This document shows positions 1-7,417 of a stretch of 64,000 bases of DNA, piece after piece. Position 1 is the first letter of the stretch. Every line of letters starts with the position of its first letter. A program made the position numbers and the translations under genes. Origin of the DNA: Clostridia bacterium (GTDB lineage: Bacteria > Bacillota > Clostridia > Christensenellales > Aristaeellaceae); the NCBI GenBank assembly GCA_017448975.1, contig JAFSKN010000037.1:1-64000 (forward strand). The letters are read 5' to 3'. Under the pieces are notes generated by a model, which saw nothing but the letters and a program-made list of their open reading frames with translations, was not told where the DNA came from and did not search any database.

Positions 1-36
1 GATGGGTCCAGGGCCAAGCGGCCCTGGTTCAGGGGT

Positions 37-145
37 TTCGGGGGACGAACCGCCGATGACCGCCTGTGGCGGGAATTTCATCGGCGGTGAGATCAGCCGA
101 AACAAGCAATCTCCGAAGGAGTTGCGCAGATTGAGGCTGCGCATG
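37..145 (-). repeat. Structured intergenic repeat, copy A
   Basis: Read on the minus strand, this segment matches two other places in the window (2924-3150 and 12942-13166). Two hairpins are clear: ACCGCCGATGA at 49-59 pairs with TCATCGGCGGT at 78-88, enclosing a CCGCC/GGCGG stem, and a second hairpin covers 106-125. The stems change between copies but keep pairing. Positions 10-30 hold a further hairpin (CCAGGGCC/GGCCCTGG). It lies downstream of the VTC gene and may also act as its 3' end. No protein is encoded. Confidence 0.7.
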
Positions 146-201
146 GAAGAAGCCCCCTGCCTCGTTTCATTGCTGACTTAAAGTGTTCTTTCAATCCCGG
201 C

Positions 202-900
202 CTATCCCGCGTTCAAAAGCTGCTGCCGGAACGCTTCGCCGTATTTGGAAAAGCTGTTTTTGTAAATCTGCCCCGCGTCCAAAATGTGGGTGAGCCACAG
301 GGGCATGGCCTCCTGCACCTTTACCTCCAAGATGGTGTGGCCCGGCGGGCGAAGGGGAAGGCCCTCCATGGAATACGTCAGGTCCAGGTGATCCGTCCGG
401 TAGCGCGGATGGTAATCGATGGTCAGGCGCAGGTCGCCGCCCGGCTCGAAGTACGCTTCCCGGTCGTAGATGATCAGGCAGGCGGGCACCAGCGTCTGGT
501 AATAATCCCGAAAATAGGTGATTTCCCGGTTGATCTGCCCGGGGGCGCAGATGTCGCCGCTGCCCGCGAAAAACTTTTCCACCAGGGGGATGGTGCTCTG
601 CACCCGGCGTTTGTACACGATGCCGTAGGCTTTGCGCTTCAGCTCCAGGAACACGGGGGATTCCCGGGTGGCCAGGCCGTAGGAGCGCAGCCGGATCTTT
701 TCCTTAAAGGGCGGCTTTTCCACCGAGGCGCGGATCAATTGATAATTGGGCGTGTCGTAATACAGGGAAGCGATGGAGGTGCGGCCGTACTGATCCAGCT
801 TCATATGCCCCTCTAAGCTTTTGACCAGATATTCGGTCTGTTCGCCGCTGAGCAGGTATTTTCGCTCATAGCGCTTCATCACGACGATGGGTTCCGCCAT
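202..900 (-). CDS. VTC-domain polyphosphate polymerase-like protein
   Basis: A 232-residue protein of the VTC/CYTH-type triphosphate tunnel fold. Visible family features are the basic start (KRYERKYLL), the SLYYDTP strand, the ELKRK strand near residue 87, DREAYFE near 145 and the LEVK strand near 192; these line the charged tunnel that binds triphosphate and metal in this family. Eukaryotic VTC proteins make polyphosphate; bacterial members often stand near surface or spore-coat genes and their product is less certain. No membrane segment is seen, so it is probably cytoplasmic. It is the last gene of a three-gene minus-strand operon, 15 bases after the kinase-like gene, with a GGAGG ribosome site just upstream of the ATG. 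Domain assignment is confident; the reaction is inferred. Confidence 0.8.
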   Translation of the reverse strand: MAEPIVVMKRYERKYLLSGEQTEYLVKSLEGHMKLDQYGRTSIASLYYDTPNYQLIRASVEKPPFKEKIRLRSYGLATRESPVFLELKRKAYGIVYKRRVQSTIPLVEKFFAGSGDICAPGQINREITYFRDYYQTLVPACLIIYDREAYFEPGGDLRLTIDYHPRYRTDHLDLTYSMEGLPLRPPGHTILEVKVQEAMPLWLTHILDAGQIYKNSFSKYGEAFRQQLLNAG

Positions 901-915
901 AACGCCGCCTCCCGT

Positions 916-2136
916 TTACAGGCTCACGCGGAGGATGAATGCTCCGTCCGCCGCCTTGGCGCTGACGCGCCCGTTGTGGGCTTTCGCGATTTCCTTCACA
1001 TGGCTCAGGCCCAGGCCCGAGCCGGGAACGCCCTCGGCGTTGGAAAGCCTTGTGAACCGGTCGAACGCCTGATCGAAATTGCCGTTTGCCAGGGTCGTAT
1101 CGTTCCGCGCCTCGATCACGCAGTGGCCGTCCTCCTGGCTGACTTTGAGCTCCGCCCAGCGGTCGCCGAATTTAAGCGCGTTGGTCAGCAGCTCGGTGAG
1201 CAGGTCGGTCATGGCCTCGCTGTCGGCGGAGACAGGCGCGGGGTTTTCGGCCCGGATGGTCAGCTTGCAGCCCTTTTCCGCAAACGACGCTTTCATGGCG
1301 TCGCCCACCGCCTGGGCCAGGGCGTTTAGATCGCAGGGGAGCGCGGCGAGCTCTTTTTCGTCGAACACGCCCACGTTGGACAGGTTCTTGACCAGGCCGA
1401 TCATCTTTTTCACCTGGCGGTTGATGGACTGGGTCTGCTCCGTTTCGCCCAATTGCCGCTCGATGATCTCCGTGTTGGCGTTGATGATGGTCAGCGGCAC
1501 CTTGAATTCCGTTTCCGCTTCGGCGATGAAGCGCTTTTGCTTCCGGTCCGCTTCCTCCAGGGGCTGAAAGAGCCGTTTGCCGATGTACATGAGGGCGGCA
1601 CAGCTGGCCAGCACGCCCACCAGCAGCCCCACGCCGGAAATGATCAGGATGCGGAAGCAGGGCAGCAGCTCCCGGCTCTGGTCGATCACGGTCACGTAGG
1701 TGATATGGTTGGTTTTATACACCCGGTAGCGGTAAGCGCCCCGGGTCCAGCCTGTTTTGTTTTCGCCCCGCAGGGAACGGGCCCATGCAAGGGCCTCCGC
1801 TTCCGTCACCGCGCTGATCCGCAGGGCCACGCACTCCTCGTTCCCCTCTTTATCGAAGGCGAACGTAAAGTACCGCAGGGAGGATTTCATTTCCGGGGAA
1901 TCGGGCCCCATGGAGCTCAAAAGGCCGGGCAGGAAGCCCTCGGGCTGATCCGGGGCCTCGGTTTCCGGGCCGTTTTCAAACGCGCCGTGCTGCTTTTTCA
2001 GCGCCTTGGTCAGATGATCGGCGTCCTGACTGGCCATGGTGAAGTTCACGCCGTTGATGATGCCCAGCAGCACGAACAGCAGCACGAACACGCAGAGCGT
2101 GGCAAAAATGACGAATCGCTTCCTCGTTTTACTCAT
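916..2136 (-). CDS. Sensor histidine kinase-like protein lacking the phospho-acceptor His
   Basis: A 406-residue membrane protein with transmembrane helices at about residues 8-28 and 161-184 around an extracellular sensor region, followed by a dimerisation helix and a C-terminal HATPase domain. The HATPase keeps an N box (ELLTNALKFGD) and a GSGLGLSHVKEI glycine box, so ATP binding looks possible. The H box does not: where HisKA proteins read A-S-H-E-L-K-x-P, this protein reads A-E-T-E-F-K-V-P, placing Thr209 at the histidine. It overlaps the response-regulator-like gene by 8 bases and precedes the VTC gene. It is probably a pseudokinase that senses a signal and acts through protein contact rather than phosphotransfer. 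Confidence 0.85.
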   Translation of the reverse strand: MSKTRKRFVIFATLCVFVLLFVLLGIINGVNFTMASQDADHLTKALKKQHGAFENGPETEAPDQPEGFLPGLLSSMGPDSPEMKSSLRYFTFAFDKEGNEECVALRISAVTEAEALAWARSLRGENKTGWTRGAYRYRVYKTNHITYVTVIDQSRELLPCFRILIISGVGLLVGVLASCAALMYIGKRLFQPLEEADRKQKRFIAEAETEFKVPLTIINANTEIIERQLGETEQTQSINRQVKKMIGLVKNLSNVGVFDEKELAALPCDLNALAQAVGDAMKASFAEKGCKLTIRAENPAPVSADSEAMTDLLTELLTNALKFGDRWAELKVSQEDGHCVIEARNDTTLANGNFDQAFDRFTRLSNAEGVPGSGLGLSHVKEIAKAHNGRVSAKAADGAFILRVSL

Positions 2137-2731
2137 TTCCGTTCACCAGCCTGTACCCTTTCTCCAATTCGTAAATGATCCGCGTCTGTTTTCCGGCGTT
2201 TTTCAGCTTTTCGTTCAGCGCCTGGATCATGACGCGGGTGCGTTTTCCCGCCGCCCGCCGGGGTGCGGACAATTCCCGCAGCAAATTGATTTCCCCGTTG
2301 GTCAGGCGCGCGCCGGTGCCCGCGATGCAGAAGCCGCTTACGTCCACCTCCACGCCGCCCCGGCGCAGCGTTTCCGCCGAGCGCCTTTTTTCCGTCACTT
2401 CCCGGATCACGCGCCGTAAATCCTCCGGGAGAAAGGGAAAGGAAAGATAGGCGTTGGGCAGCGCGCTTTCCAGCAGCGTTTTCACCGTGACGGGCCCCTC
2501 CGCCAGCACGATCACCGGGATCCCGTCCCGGTTCAGGGCTTGCAGCAGGCGATCCGGCGCCATTCGGGGCAGCCGCTGTTCTAAAATTGCGATATCATAC
2601 TTCCCGGGTTCCAGCAGGGCGGCCGCCTGGGCGCCGTCAAACGCCGTGGTGACGGTGTGGCCGTCCAGGGTCAGCAGCTTTTGGTAGCTTTGCAGCAAAT
2701 CCCGGTTGGAATCTGCCAATAAAATGTTCAT
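2129..2731 (-). CDS. Pseudo-receiver response regulator with C-terminal winged-helix-like region
   Basis: A 200-residue protein with a CheY-like receiver (1-115) and a shortened OmpR/PhoB-like C-terminal region ending in IYELEKGYRLVN, which resembles the wing of that family. The start at 2731 was chosen because AGGAGG lies at 2743-2748; a longer in-frame start has no such site. Key receiver residues are altered: the phosphorylated Asp is Glu51 (YDIAILEQRLP), the first acidic pair is reduced to one Asp (LLADSN), the conserved Thr/Ser is Ala (VIVLAE), and the Lys before Pro is Phe (SFPF). The Glu could mimic a permanently phosphorylated state. It is the first gene of the operon with the kinase-like and VTC genes. 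Confidence 0.82.
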   Translation of the reverse strand: MNILLADSNRDLLQSYQKLLTLDGHTVTTAFDGAQAAALLEPGKYDIAILEQRLPRMAPDRLLQALNRDGIPVIVLAEGPVTVKTLLESALPNAYLSFPFLPEDLRRVIREVTEKRRSAETLRRGGVEVDVSGFCIAGTGARLTNGEINLLRELSAPRRAAGKRTRVMIQALNEKLKNAGKQTRIIYELEKGYRLVNGNE

Positions 2732-2923
2732 GCCGCGCTCCGCCTCCTTTTCTGATGGCGCAGGGTCGTTTCCGCTACGGCTTTTATGATACACGGCCGG
2801 CTTAAAAAAACCTTAAACGATGGATGGTTTTCGCCTTTAGAGAGGATTTTTCATGATGCAAAAATATTCTACCACAAAACAGCGCCGCTTTCCATGGTTT
2901 TTCAGCTTAAACCCAAAAGTGTG

Positions 2924-3150
2924 GGTACCATTCAGCTATCGCTGAATGGTACCGCGCGGGCGGGGATTTCATCCCCCCCGCGTATCCGCAGCCTCAATCT
3001 TCGCAAGTCCGCTTCATGCGGACATTGCTCGTTTCGGCTGATCTCACCACGGGCGAAACTCCCGCCACAGGCGGTCGCCCGTGGTTCGTCCCCCGCCCGG
3101 TTTTTCCTCTCGGCCCTTCGGTCCTCCCGGGCGGAAAAACCGCAAGGAAT
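2924..3150 (+). repeat. Structured intergenic repeat, copy B
   Basis: A chain of hairpins: GGTACCATTCAGC at 2924-2936 with its exact complement at 2941-2953; a GC-rich stem at about 2954-2982; GCAAGTCCGC.../GCGGACATTGC at 3003-3028; ACCACGGGCGA at 3046-3056 with TCGCCCGTGGT at 3075-3085 around an inner CCGCC/GGCGG stem; and CGGTTTTTCC at 3098-3107 with GGAAAAACCG at 3133-3142. The linkers (GCAGCCTCAAT, TTTCGGCTGATCTCACC, GGTTCGTCCCCC) are shared with copies A and C while stem bases covary. It lies between divergent operons, upstream of the response-regulator gene and of rpsF. Confidence 0.75.
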
Positions 3151-3319
3151 GTTTTCCTAACGGAAAACCCCGCACGCGCGGCAGAGCCCCGCGATACGAT
3201 TACAGTCGGGGGAGTGCCCCCGACGCCCCCCTCCGCTGATATGCCGCTTGACTGTTATCAAGATACGTGAATGGTTACAAAGTGTGCCCGAAAAATTTTG
3301 AAAAAGCCTGTTTTTTCTC

Positions 3320-3348
3320 TTGCTTTTTTTCGTTTTGTCCTGTATAAT
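3320..3348 (+). promoter_or_regulatory. Sigma-A type promoter of rpsF-ssb-rpsR
   Basis: TTGCTT at 3320-3325, a 17-base spacer and TATAAT at 3343-3348 with an extended TG just before it. The start of transcription would fall near 3355, about 60 bases before rpsF. Confidence 0.75.
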
Positions 3349-3367
3349 TCTCAATTGGCACATCCTT

Positions 3368-3389
3368 GCGTCCTACAAGGATAGGACGC
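3368..3389 (+). promoter_or_regulatory. Leader hairpin before rpsF, candidate S6:S18 autoregulatory site
   Basis: A perfect 8-bp stem, GCGTCCTA at 3368-3375 and TAGGACGC at 3382-3389, with a CAAGGA loop, stands between the promoter and the ribosome site (3402-3409). Many bacterial rpsF leaders bind the S6:S18 complex to repress the operon. Position and operon content fit; the exact protein-binding motif was not verified. Confidence 0.45.
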
Positions 3390-3416
3390 CATACGTCCAT
3401 GAGGAGGTGAATGGAA

Positions 3417-3818
3417 ATGAACAAGTATGAAGTGGTGTACATCATCGATCCTGCTGTGGAGGACGAAGCCCGCAAGGCCCTGATCGCCAAGTTCAACGAT
3501 CTGATCACCGGCAACGGCGGCAGCGTTGACAAGGTGGAAGAATGGGGCAAGCGCCGCCTGGCCTATGCCATCGACTATAAGACCGAGGGCTATTACGTTC
3601 TGGTGAACTTCCAGGCCGAAGCTGATCTTCCCAAGGAACTGGAGCGCAACCTTCAGATTTCCGACAGCGTAATTCGCTACCAGGTCATCAAGCTGATCGA
3701 ACGGAAAGTGGGCATCAAGCCCCGCGCCGTCCGGCCCGCGCCTGCCGCCGCCGCTCCCGCTGCCGAAGCGCCCGCCGCTGAAGCCGAAGCGCCTGTGGAG
3801 ACCCCCGCCGCTGAATAA
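3417..3818 (+). CDS. rpsF: 30S ribosomal protein S6
   Basis: A 133-residue S6 protein: the opening NKYEVVYIIDP, the GKRRLAYAID segment and the YVLVNFQAE strand are typical. S6 pairs with S18 on the small-subunit platform. The C-terminal tail (from about residue 105) is a low-complexity Ala/Pro/Glu extension, longer than in the shortest S6 proteins. The ATG at 3417 was preferred to one six bases earlier because AGGAGGTGA at 3402-3410 leaves correct spacing only to it. It is first in the rpsF-ssb-rpsR operon; its own leader hairpin suggests feedback control. Confidence 0.97.
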   Translation: MNKYEVVYIIDPAVEDEARKALIAKFNDLITGNGGSVDKVEEWGKRRLAYAIDYKTEGYYVLVNFQAEADLPKELERNLQISDSVIRYQVIKLIERKVGIKPRAVRPAPAAAAPAAEAPAAEAEAPVETPAAE

Positions 3819-3832
3819 ACGGAGGAGCGAAC

Positions 3833-4288
3833 ATGAACAAGGTCATTCTGATCGGTAATTTAACCCGTGATCCCGAGCTGCGCACAACCCCCGCGGGCGA
3901 TTCTGTGTGTTCCTTCACCGTGGCTGTCAACCGCCGCCGCGGCAGCAATGCCGAAGCGGGCCAGCCTGAAGCGGATTTCTTCCGCGTCAGCGTATGGCGG
4001 CAGCAGGGGGAGAATTGCGCCAAGTATCTGTCCAAGGGACGGAAGGTGTATGTCAGCGGCCCCGTTACCTGCCGCACCTATGTGGGCAATGACGGGCAGA
4101 CCCGCGCCAGCTTGGAAGTAACGGCGAACGAGGTGGAATTCCTCTCTTCCCGGAACGACCAGGGCGAAGCCCCGGCAGCTTACGCGCCTGCGGCTCCCGC
4201 GCCCCGTCCGGCCAATAACGCGGCCTACGGCAGCGCCCCCCAGGGCGGCGGCTTCGTGCAGGTAGACGAGGAAGAATTGCCTTTCTGA
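3833..4288 (+). CDS. ssb: Single-stranded DNA-binding protein
   Basis: A 151-residue SSB. The OB fold spans about residues 1-105 (start [16 protein letters not shown], strand [21 protein letters not shown]). A Pro/Ala/Gly-rich linker follows, ending in the acidic tip DEEELPF that binds replication and repair partners in this family. It is located 14 bases after rpsF and before rpsR, the usual Bacillota arrangement. A GGAGG site precedes the ATG. Confidence 0.97.
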   Translation: MNKVILIGNLTRDPELRTTPAGDSVCSFTVAVNRRRGSNAEAGQPEADFFRVSVWRQQGENCAKYLSKGRKVYVSGPVTCRTYVGNDGQTRASLEVTANEVEFLSSRNDQGEAPAAYAPAAPAPRPANNAAYGSAPQGGGFVQVDEEELPF

Positions 4289-4328
4289 CCGCCTTGAAAA
4301 CGGAAATCGAAAGAAGGAGGAAACGATT

Positions 4329-4583
4329 ATGTCTGAAGATCGTGGCGAAAAGCGTCCGCGTCCCCGTGGAAAGCGCCCCCGCCGTAAGGTGTGCGATTTC
4401 TGCGTGAATAAGATTGAATACATCGATTATAAGGATGTCAACCGGCTGCGCCGTTCCATCAACGAACGCGGCAAGATCCTGCCCCGCCGTATGACCGGCA
4501 ACTGCGCCAAGCATCAGCGCCAGCTGAGCGAGGCCATCAAGCGCGCCCGTGCCATCGCGCTGCTGCCCTACACGGTGGACTAA
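4329..4583 (+). CDS. rpsR: 30S ribosomal protein S18
   Basis: An 84-residue S18 with a basic N-terminal tail and the conserved core [19 protein letters not shown] and CAKHQRQL. It keeps the CxxC...C set (CDFC near residue 25 and a later Cys in the NCAKHQR segment), the zinc-binding version of S18. Third gene of the operon, preceded by AAGAAGGAGG and followed by a terminator at 4597-4623. Confidence 0.97.
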   Translation: MSEDRGEKRPRPRGKRPRRKVCDFCVNKIEYIDYKDVNRLRRSINERGKILPRRMTGNCAKHQRQLSEAIKRARAIALLPYTVD

Positions 4584-4596
4584 GATCACCCAAATA

Positions 4597-4623
4597 AGCG
4601 TCGGAGTTTTCCGGCGCTTTTTT
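4597..4623 (+). terminator. Terminator of rpsF-ssb-rpsR
   Basis: AGCGTCGGA at 4597-4605 and TCCGGCGCT at 4610-4618 form a stem with one mismatch, followed by a run of T to 4623. Confidence 0.8.
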
Positions 4624-4672
4624 GCTGTTAAGGTATTTAAATTTTCCTTGTGTCTTTCTCGGAAGGGGGGCT

Positions 4673-4713
4673 GGGAGAAACCTCTCTTTGGCCTCCAAAG
4701 AGAGGTTTCCCCC
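4673..4713. terminator. Long hairpin between rpsR and ecfT
   Basis: AAACCTCTCTTTGG at 4678-4691 and its complement at 4695-4708 make a 14-bp stem extended by GGGAG/TTCCCCC. It lies just after the ecfT stop and probably ends the minus-strand ecf operon; the plus-strand side already has its own terminator. Confidence 0.65.
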
Positions 4714-4719
4714 GGAAAA

Positions 4720-5526
4720 TTAATACACTTTTCCGCACAATACCACAGCCGCGATCAGCAGGGCCACGCATCCGCAGGCGATGTAATCCAGCTTCCCGCA
4801 TTTCAGCACCCGCAGGCGGGTGCGGCCCTCGCCGCCGTGGTAGCAGCGGGCTTCCATGGCCATGGCCAGATCCCCCGCCCGGCGGAAGGAACTGACGAAC
4901 AGCGGAACGAGCAATGGCACCATGGCCTTGGCCCGGGCGATCAGGTTGCCGGATTCAAAATCCGCGCCCCGGGCGGTCTGGGCCTTCATGATCTTGTCGG
5001 TTTCTTCCAGCAGGGTGGGTATGAAGCGCAGGGCGATGGACATCATCATGGCCATTTCATGGGCCGGGAAATGGATCGCCCGCAGGGGAGAGAGCAGGCG
5101 TTCCAGCCCGTCGGTCAGGGTGATGGGCGGGGTGGTAAGGGTGAGCAGGCTGGAAGCCAGCACCAGCAGCACCAGGCGCAGGGAATAGTGAACGGCCGTG
5201 ATCAGCGCTTCTTTCGTGATGACCGCGAAGCCCAGGTTCAGCAGCGGCGTTTCCCCTTGCAGGAAAAACAGGTTCAGCAGGAAGGTGAGGATCAGGATGA
5301 AGCGCAGGGGCTTTAAGCCCTTGAGCATCATCTTTACCGGCACCTTGGAAAGGGAAGATACCAGCCCCAAAAACAGGATCACCGGCACATAGGCCAGCAG
5401 GTTCCCCGCCAGGAAAATCGCCACGATCAGGGCAATCAACAGCAGGATCTTTACCCGGGGGTCCAGGCGGTGCACCGCGCTGTCGCCGGGGTAGTACTGG
5501 CCTAAGGTAATGTCATTCAGCGCCAT
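4720..5526 (-). CDS. ecfT: ECF transporter transmembrane protein EcfT
   Basis: A 268-residue EcfT, the integral membrane scaffold that couples the two ATPases to substrate-binding S components for vitamin or metal uptake. Several hydrophobic segments are visible (about 27-60, 105-125, 245-265). The C-terminal half holds the two ATPase-coupling motifs with the Ala-Arg-Gly type signature (TARGADFES and EARCYHGGEGRTR). It overlaps ecfA2 by 14 bases, third in the operon. No S component is encoded next to it, as expected for a group II module serving several S components. Confidence 0.93.
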   Translation of the reverse strand: MALNDITLGQYYPGDSAVHRLDPRVKILLLIALIVAIFLAGNLLAYVPVILFLGLVSSLSKVPVKMMLKGLKPLRFILILTFLLNLFFLQGETPLLNLGFAVITKEALITAVHYSLRLVLLVLASSLLTLTTPPITLTDGLERLLSPLRAIHFPAHEMAMMMSIALRFIPTLLEETDKIMKAQTARGADFESGNLIARAKAMVPLLVPLFVSSFRRAGDLAMAMEARCYHGGEGRTRLRVLKCGKLDYIACGCVALLIAAVVLCGKVY

Positions 5527-6382
5527 GGGCCGCGCCTCCTTTCCACAGGGCCAGCAGGGCGCGCTCGGCCTGCTCCTCCCGGAAAATGTCGGGGGGGCAA
5601 TCGACGCCCATGGCCCGCAGCTTCAGGCCCAGCCTGCATACCGAGGGCACGTCCAGGCCCATTTGTTCCAGCCTTTCGGCGTGGCGGAAAATCTCCTCCG
5701 GCGCGCCTTCCATGGCGATGGTTCCATGCTCCATCACCACCGCGCGGGTGGCGAAGCGGGCCACGTCGTCCATGGAATGGGAAATCATGACGACGGTGGT
5801 TCCCTGCCGGTGCAGCCCGGCGATCAATTGCAGCATATCTTCCCGGCTCTGGGGGTCCAGCCCGGCGGCGGGTTCGTCCAATACCAATATTTCAGGCCGC
5901 ATGGCCAGCACCCCGGCCATAGCCGCCCGGCGCATCTGGCCCCCGGACAGCTCGAAGGGGGATTTCTGGGCGATGCCGGGCTGGCCGAGGCCCACCCGGG
6001 CCAGGGCTTCTTCCACACGTTCCGCGATTTCCTTTTCGCTGAGCCCCAAGTTTTTGGGCCCGAAAGCCACGTCCTTGGCTACGGTTTCTTCAAATAATTG
6101 ATGCTCCGGGTATTGGAATACCAGGCCCACCTTCTGCCGCAGGGCCTTTTTGTCAAAGCCTTTCTCATGAATATCCTGCCCGTCCAGCAGCACCTTGCCT
6201 GCCGTGGGTTTCAGCAGCCCGTTGATGTGCTGGGCCAGGGTGGATTTGCCGGAGCCCGTGTGACCGATGAGGGCCAGGAATTCCCCGGGGCGGATTTCCA
6301 TGTTCACGTCCCGGATGGCGGTGGACTGGAAGGGACTGTTCGGCTGATAGGTATGGGTCACGTGTTCTAAGGTCACCTGCAC
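5513..6382 (-). CDS. ecfA2: ECF transporter ATP-binding protein EcfA2
   Basis: A 289-residue ABC ATPase. Walker A is GHTGSGKST near residue 40, the Q loop VFQYPEHQLFEE is the EcfA type, the signature is LSGGQMRR and Walker B is ILVLDEPAAGLDP. It pairs with EcfA1 to drive EcfT. The gene overlaps ecfA1 by 10 bases and ecfT by 14, so the three are translationally coupled. The unusual extra C-terminal stretch (residues 245-289) is common in this subfamily. Confidence 0.93.
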   Translation of the reverse strand: MQVTLEHVTHTYQPNSPFQSTAIRDVNMEIRPGEFLALIGHTGSGKSTLAQHINGLLKPTAGKVLLDGQDIHEKGFDKKALRQKVGLVFQYPEHQLFEETVAKDVAFGPKNLGLSEKEIAERVEEALARVGLGQPGIAQKSPFELSGGQMRRAAMAGVLAMRPEILVLDEPAAGLDPQSREDMLQLIAGLHRQGTTVVMISHSMDDVARFATRAVVMEHGTIAMEGAPEEIFRHAERLEQMGLDVPSVCRLGLKLRAMGVDCPPDIFREEQAERALLALWKGGAAHGAE

Positions 6383-7209
6383 AGCCGCGCCACCTCCTCC
6401 GCCATTTCATCCACAGTCAGCACGCCCTGCCGGATGGGCATGCCCTGACTGCGCAAACGCTGGGCCAGCCGCGCCATGGGCGGAGCGTCCAGCCGGTAGG
6501 GTTTCAGTTTCGCCGCGTCGGCAAAAATTTCCTTGGGTGTGCCGGACATGACGATCTGCCCTTCGTGCATGAGATGTACCTGGTCACATTCCACCGCTTC
6601 CTCCATAAAATGGGTGATCCACAGCACGGTGATGCCCTGCTCCCTGTTCAGCCGCCGCACGGCGGCCATCACCTCCCGCCGGCCCTGGGGGTCCAGCATG
6701 GCGGTGGATTCGTCAAAAATAATGGCTTCCGGCTGCATGGCAAGCACGCCGGCGATGGCTACCCGCTGCTTCTGCCCGCCGGACAGGGTGTGGGGGGCGC
6801 GGCCAGCAAATTCCAGCATGCCCACGTCCCGCAGGGCCTTTTCGATGCGGCCCGGCATTTCTTCCGTGGGCACGCCGATGTTTTCCAGGCCGAAAGCCAC
6901 GTCCTCGTTCACCACGGTGGCTACCAGCTGATTGTCCGGGTTCTGGAACACCATGCCCGCCCGGCGGCGGATTTCCCAGGTGTTTTTTTCGTCCTGGGTA
7001 TCCATGCCGCATACGGTCACTTTGCCCGCGCCGGGGGTATACAGGCCGTTGATGAGCTTCGCCAAAGTGGATTTGCCCGAGCCGTTCTGGCCCAAAATGG
7101 CATGAAAAGAACCCCGCTGCACGGTCAGGCTCACGTCCCGCACCGCCTGGGGCCCCTCGTCGTCATAAGAAAAGGATACATGATCCGCCACAATGATGGG
7201 TTCCGCCAT
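6373..7209 (-). CDS. ecfA1: ECF transporter ATP-binding protein EcfA1
   Basis: A 278-residue ABC ATPase: Walker A GQNGSGKST, Q loop MVFQNPDNQLVA, signature LSGGQKQR and Walker B AIIFDESTAMLDP. The Ser after Glu and the Met in place of Gly in the D-loop region are common in EcfA1. It is first of the ecfA1-ecfA2-ecfT operon, with GAGGAAG before the ATG and a promoter at 7257-7285 on the same strand. Confidence 0.93.
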   Translation of the reverse strand: MAEPIIVADHVSFSYDDEGPQAVRDVSLTVQRGSFHAILGQNGSGKSTLAKLINGLYTPGAGKVTVCGMDTQDEKNTWEIRRRAGMVFQNPDNQLVATVVNEDVAFGLENIGVPTEEMPGRIEKALRDVGMLEFAGRAPHTLSGGQKQRVAIAGVLAMQPEAIIFDESTAMLDPQGRREVMAAVRRLNREQGITVLWITHFMEEAVECDQVHLMHEGQIVMSGTPKEIFADAAKLKPYRLDAPPMARLAQRLRSQGMPIRQGVLTVDEMAEEVARLCR

Positions 7210-7256
7210 GGAGCTTCCTCGATCCGTTCAATTTCCGCGCCCTCAGGCGCACCGTT

Positions 7257-7285
7257 AGTATATCACATATATTTCCACGCCGCAA
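7257..7285 (-). promoter_or_regulatory. Promoter of the ecf operon
   Basis: On the minus strand, TTGCGG (7285-7280), 17 bases, TATACT (7262-7257). It faces away from the promoter at 7353. Confidence 0.6.
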
Positions 7286-7352
7286 CCTGGGCCGCCGTGA
7301 AATACGCCGCACATTCTTTTGTAAAAAAGATGCGCGAAAAACCGCGGAACAC

Positions 7353-7381
7353 TTGCCAAAATCGCATTGCAAGCGTATACT
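7353..7381 (+). promoter_or_regulatory. Promoter of the Big-2 protein gene
   Basis: TTGCCA at 7353-7358, a 17-base spacer and TATACT at 7376-7381, followed by AGGAGGGA at 7403-7410. Confidence 0.65.
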
Positions 7382-7417
7382 CAAATTGCCAACACTTGAC
7401 ATAGGAGGGAATTGAAA

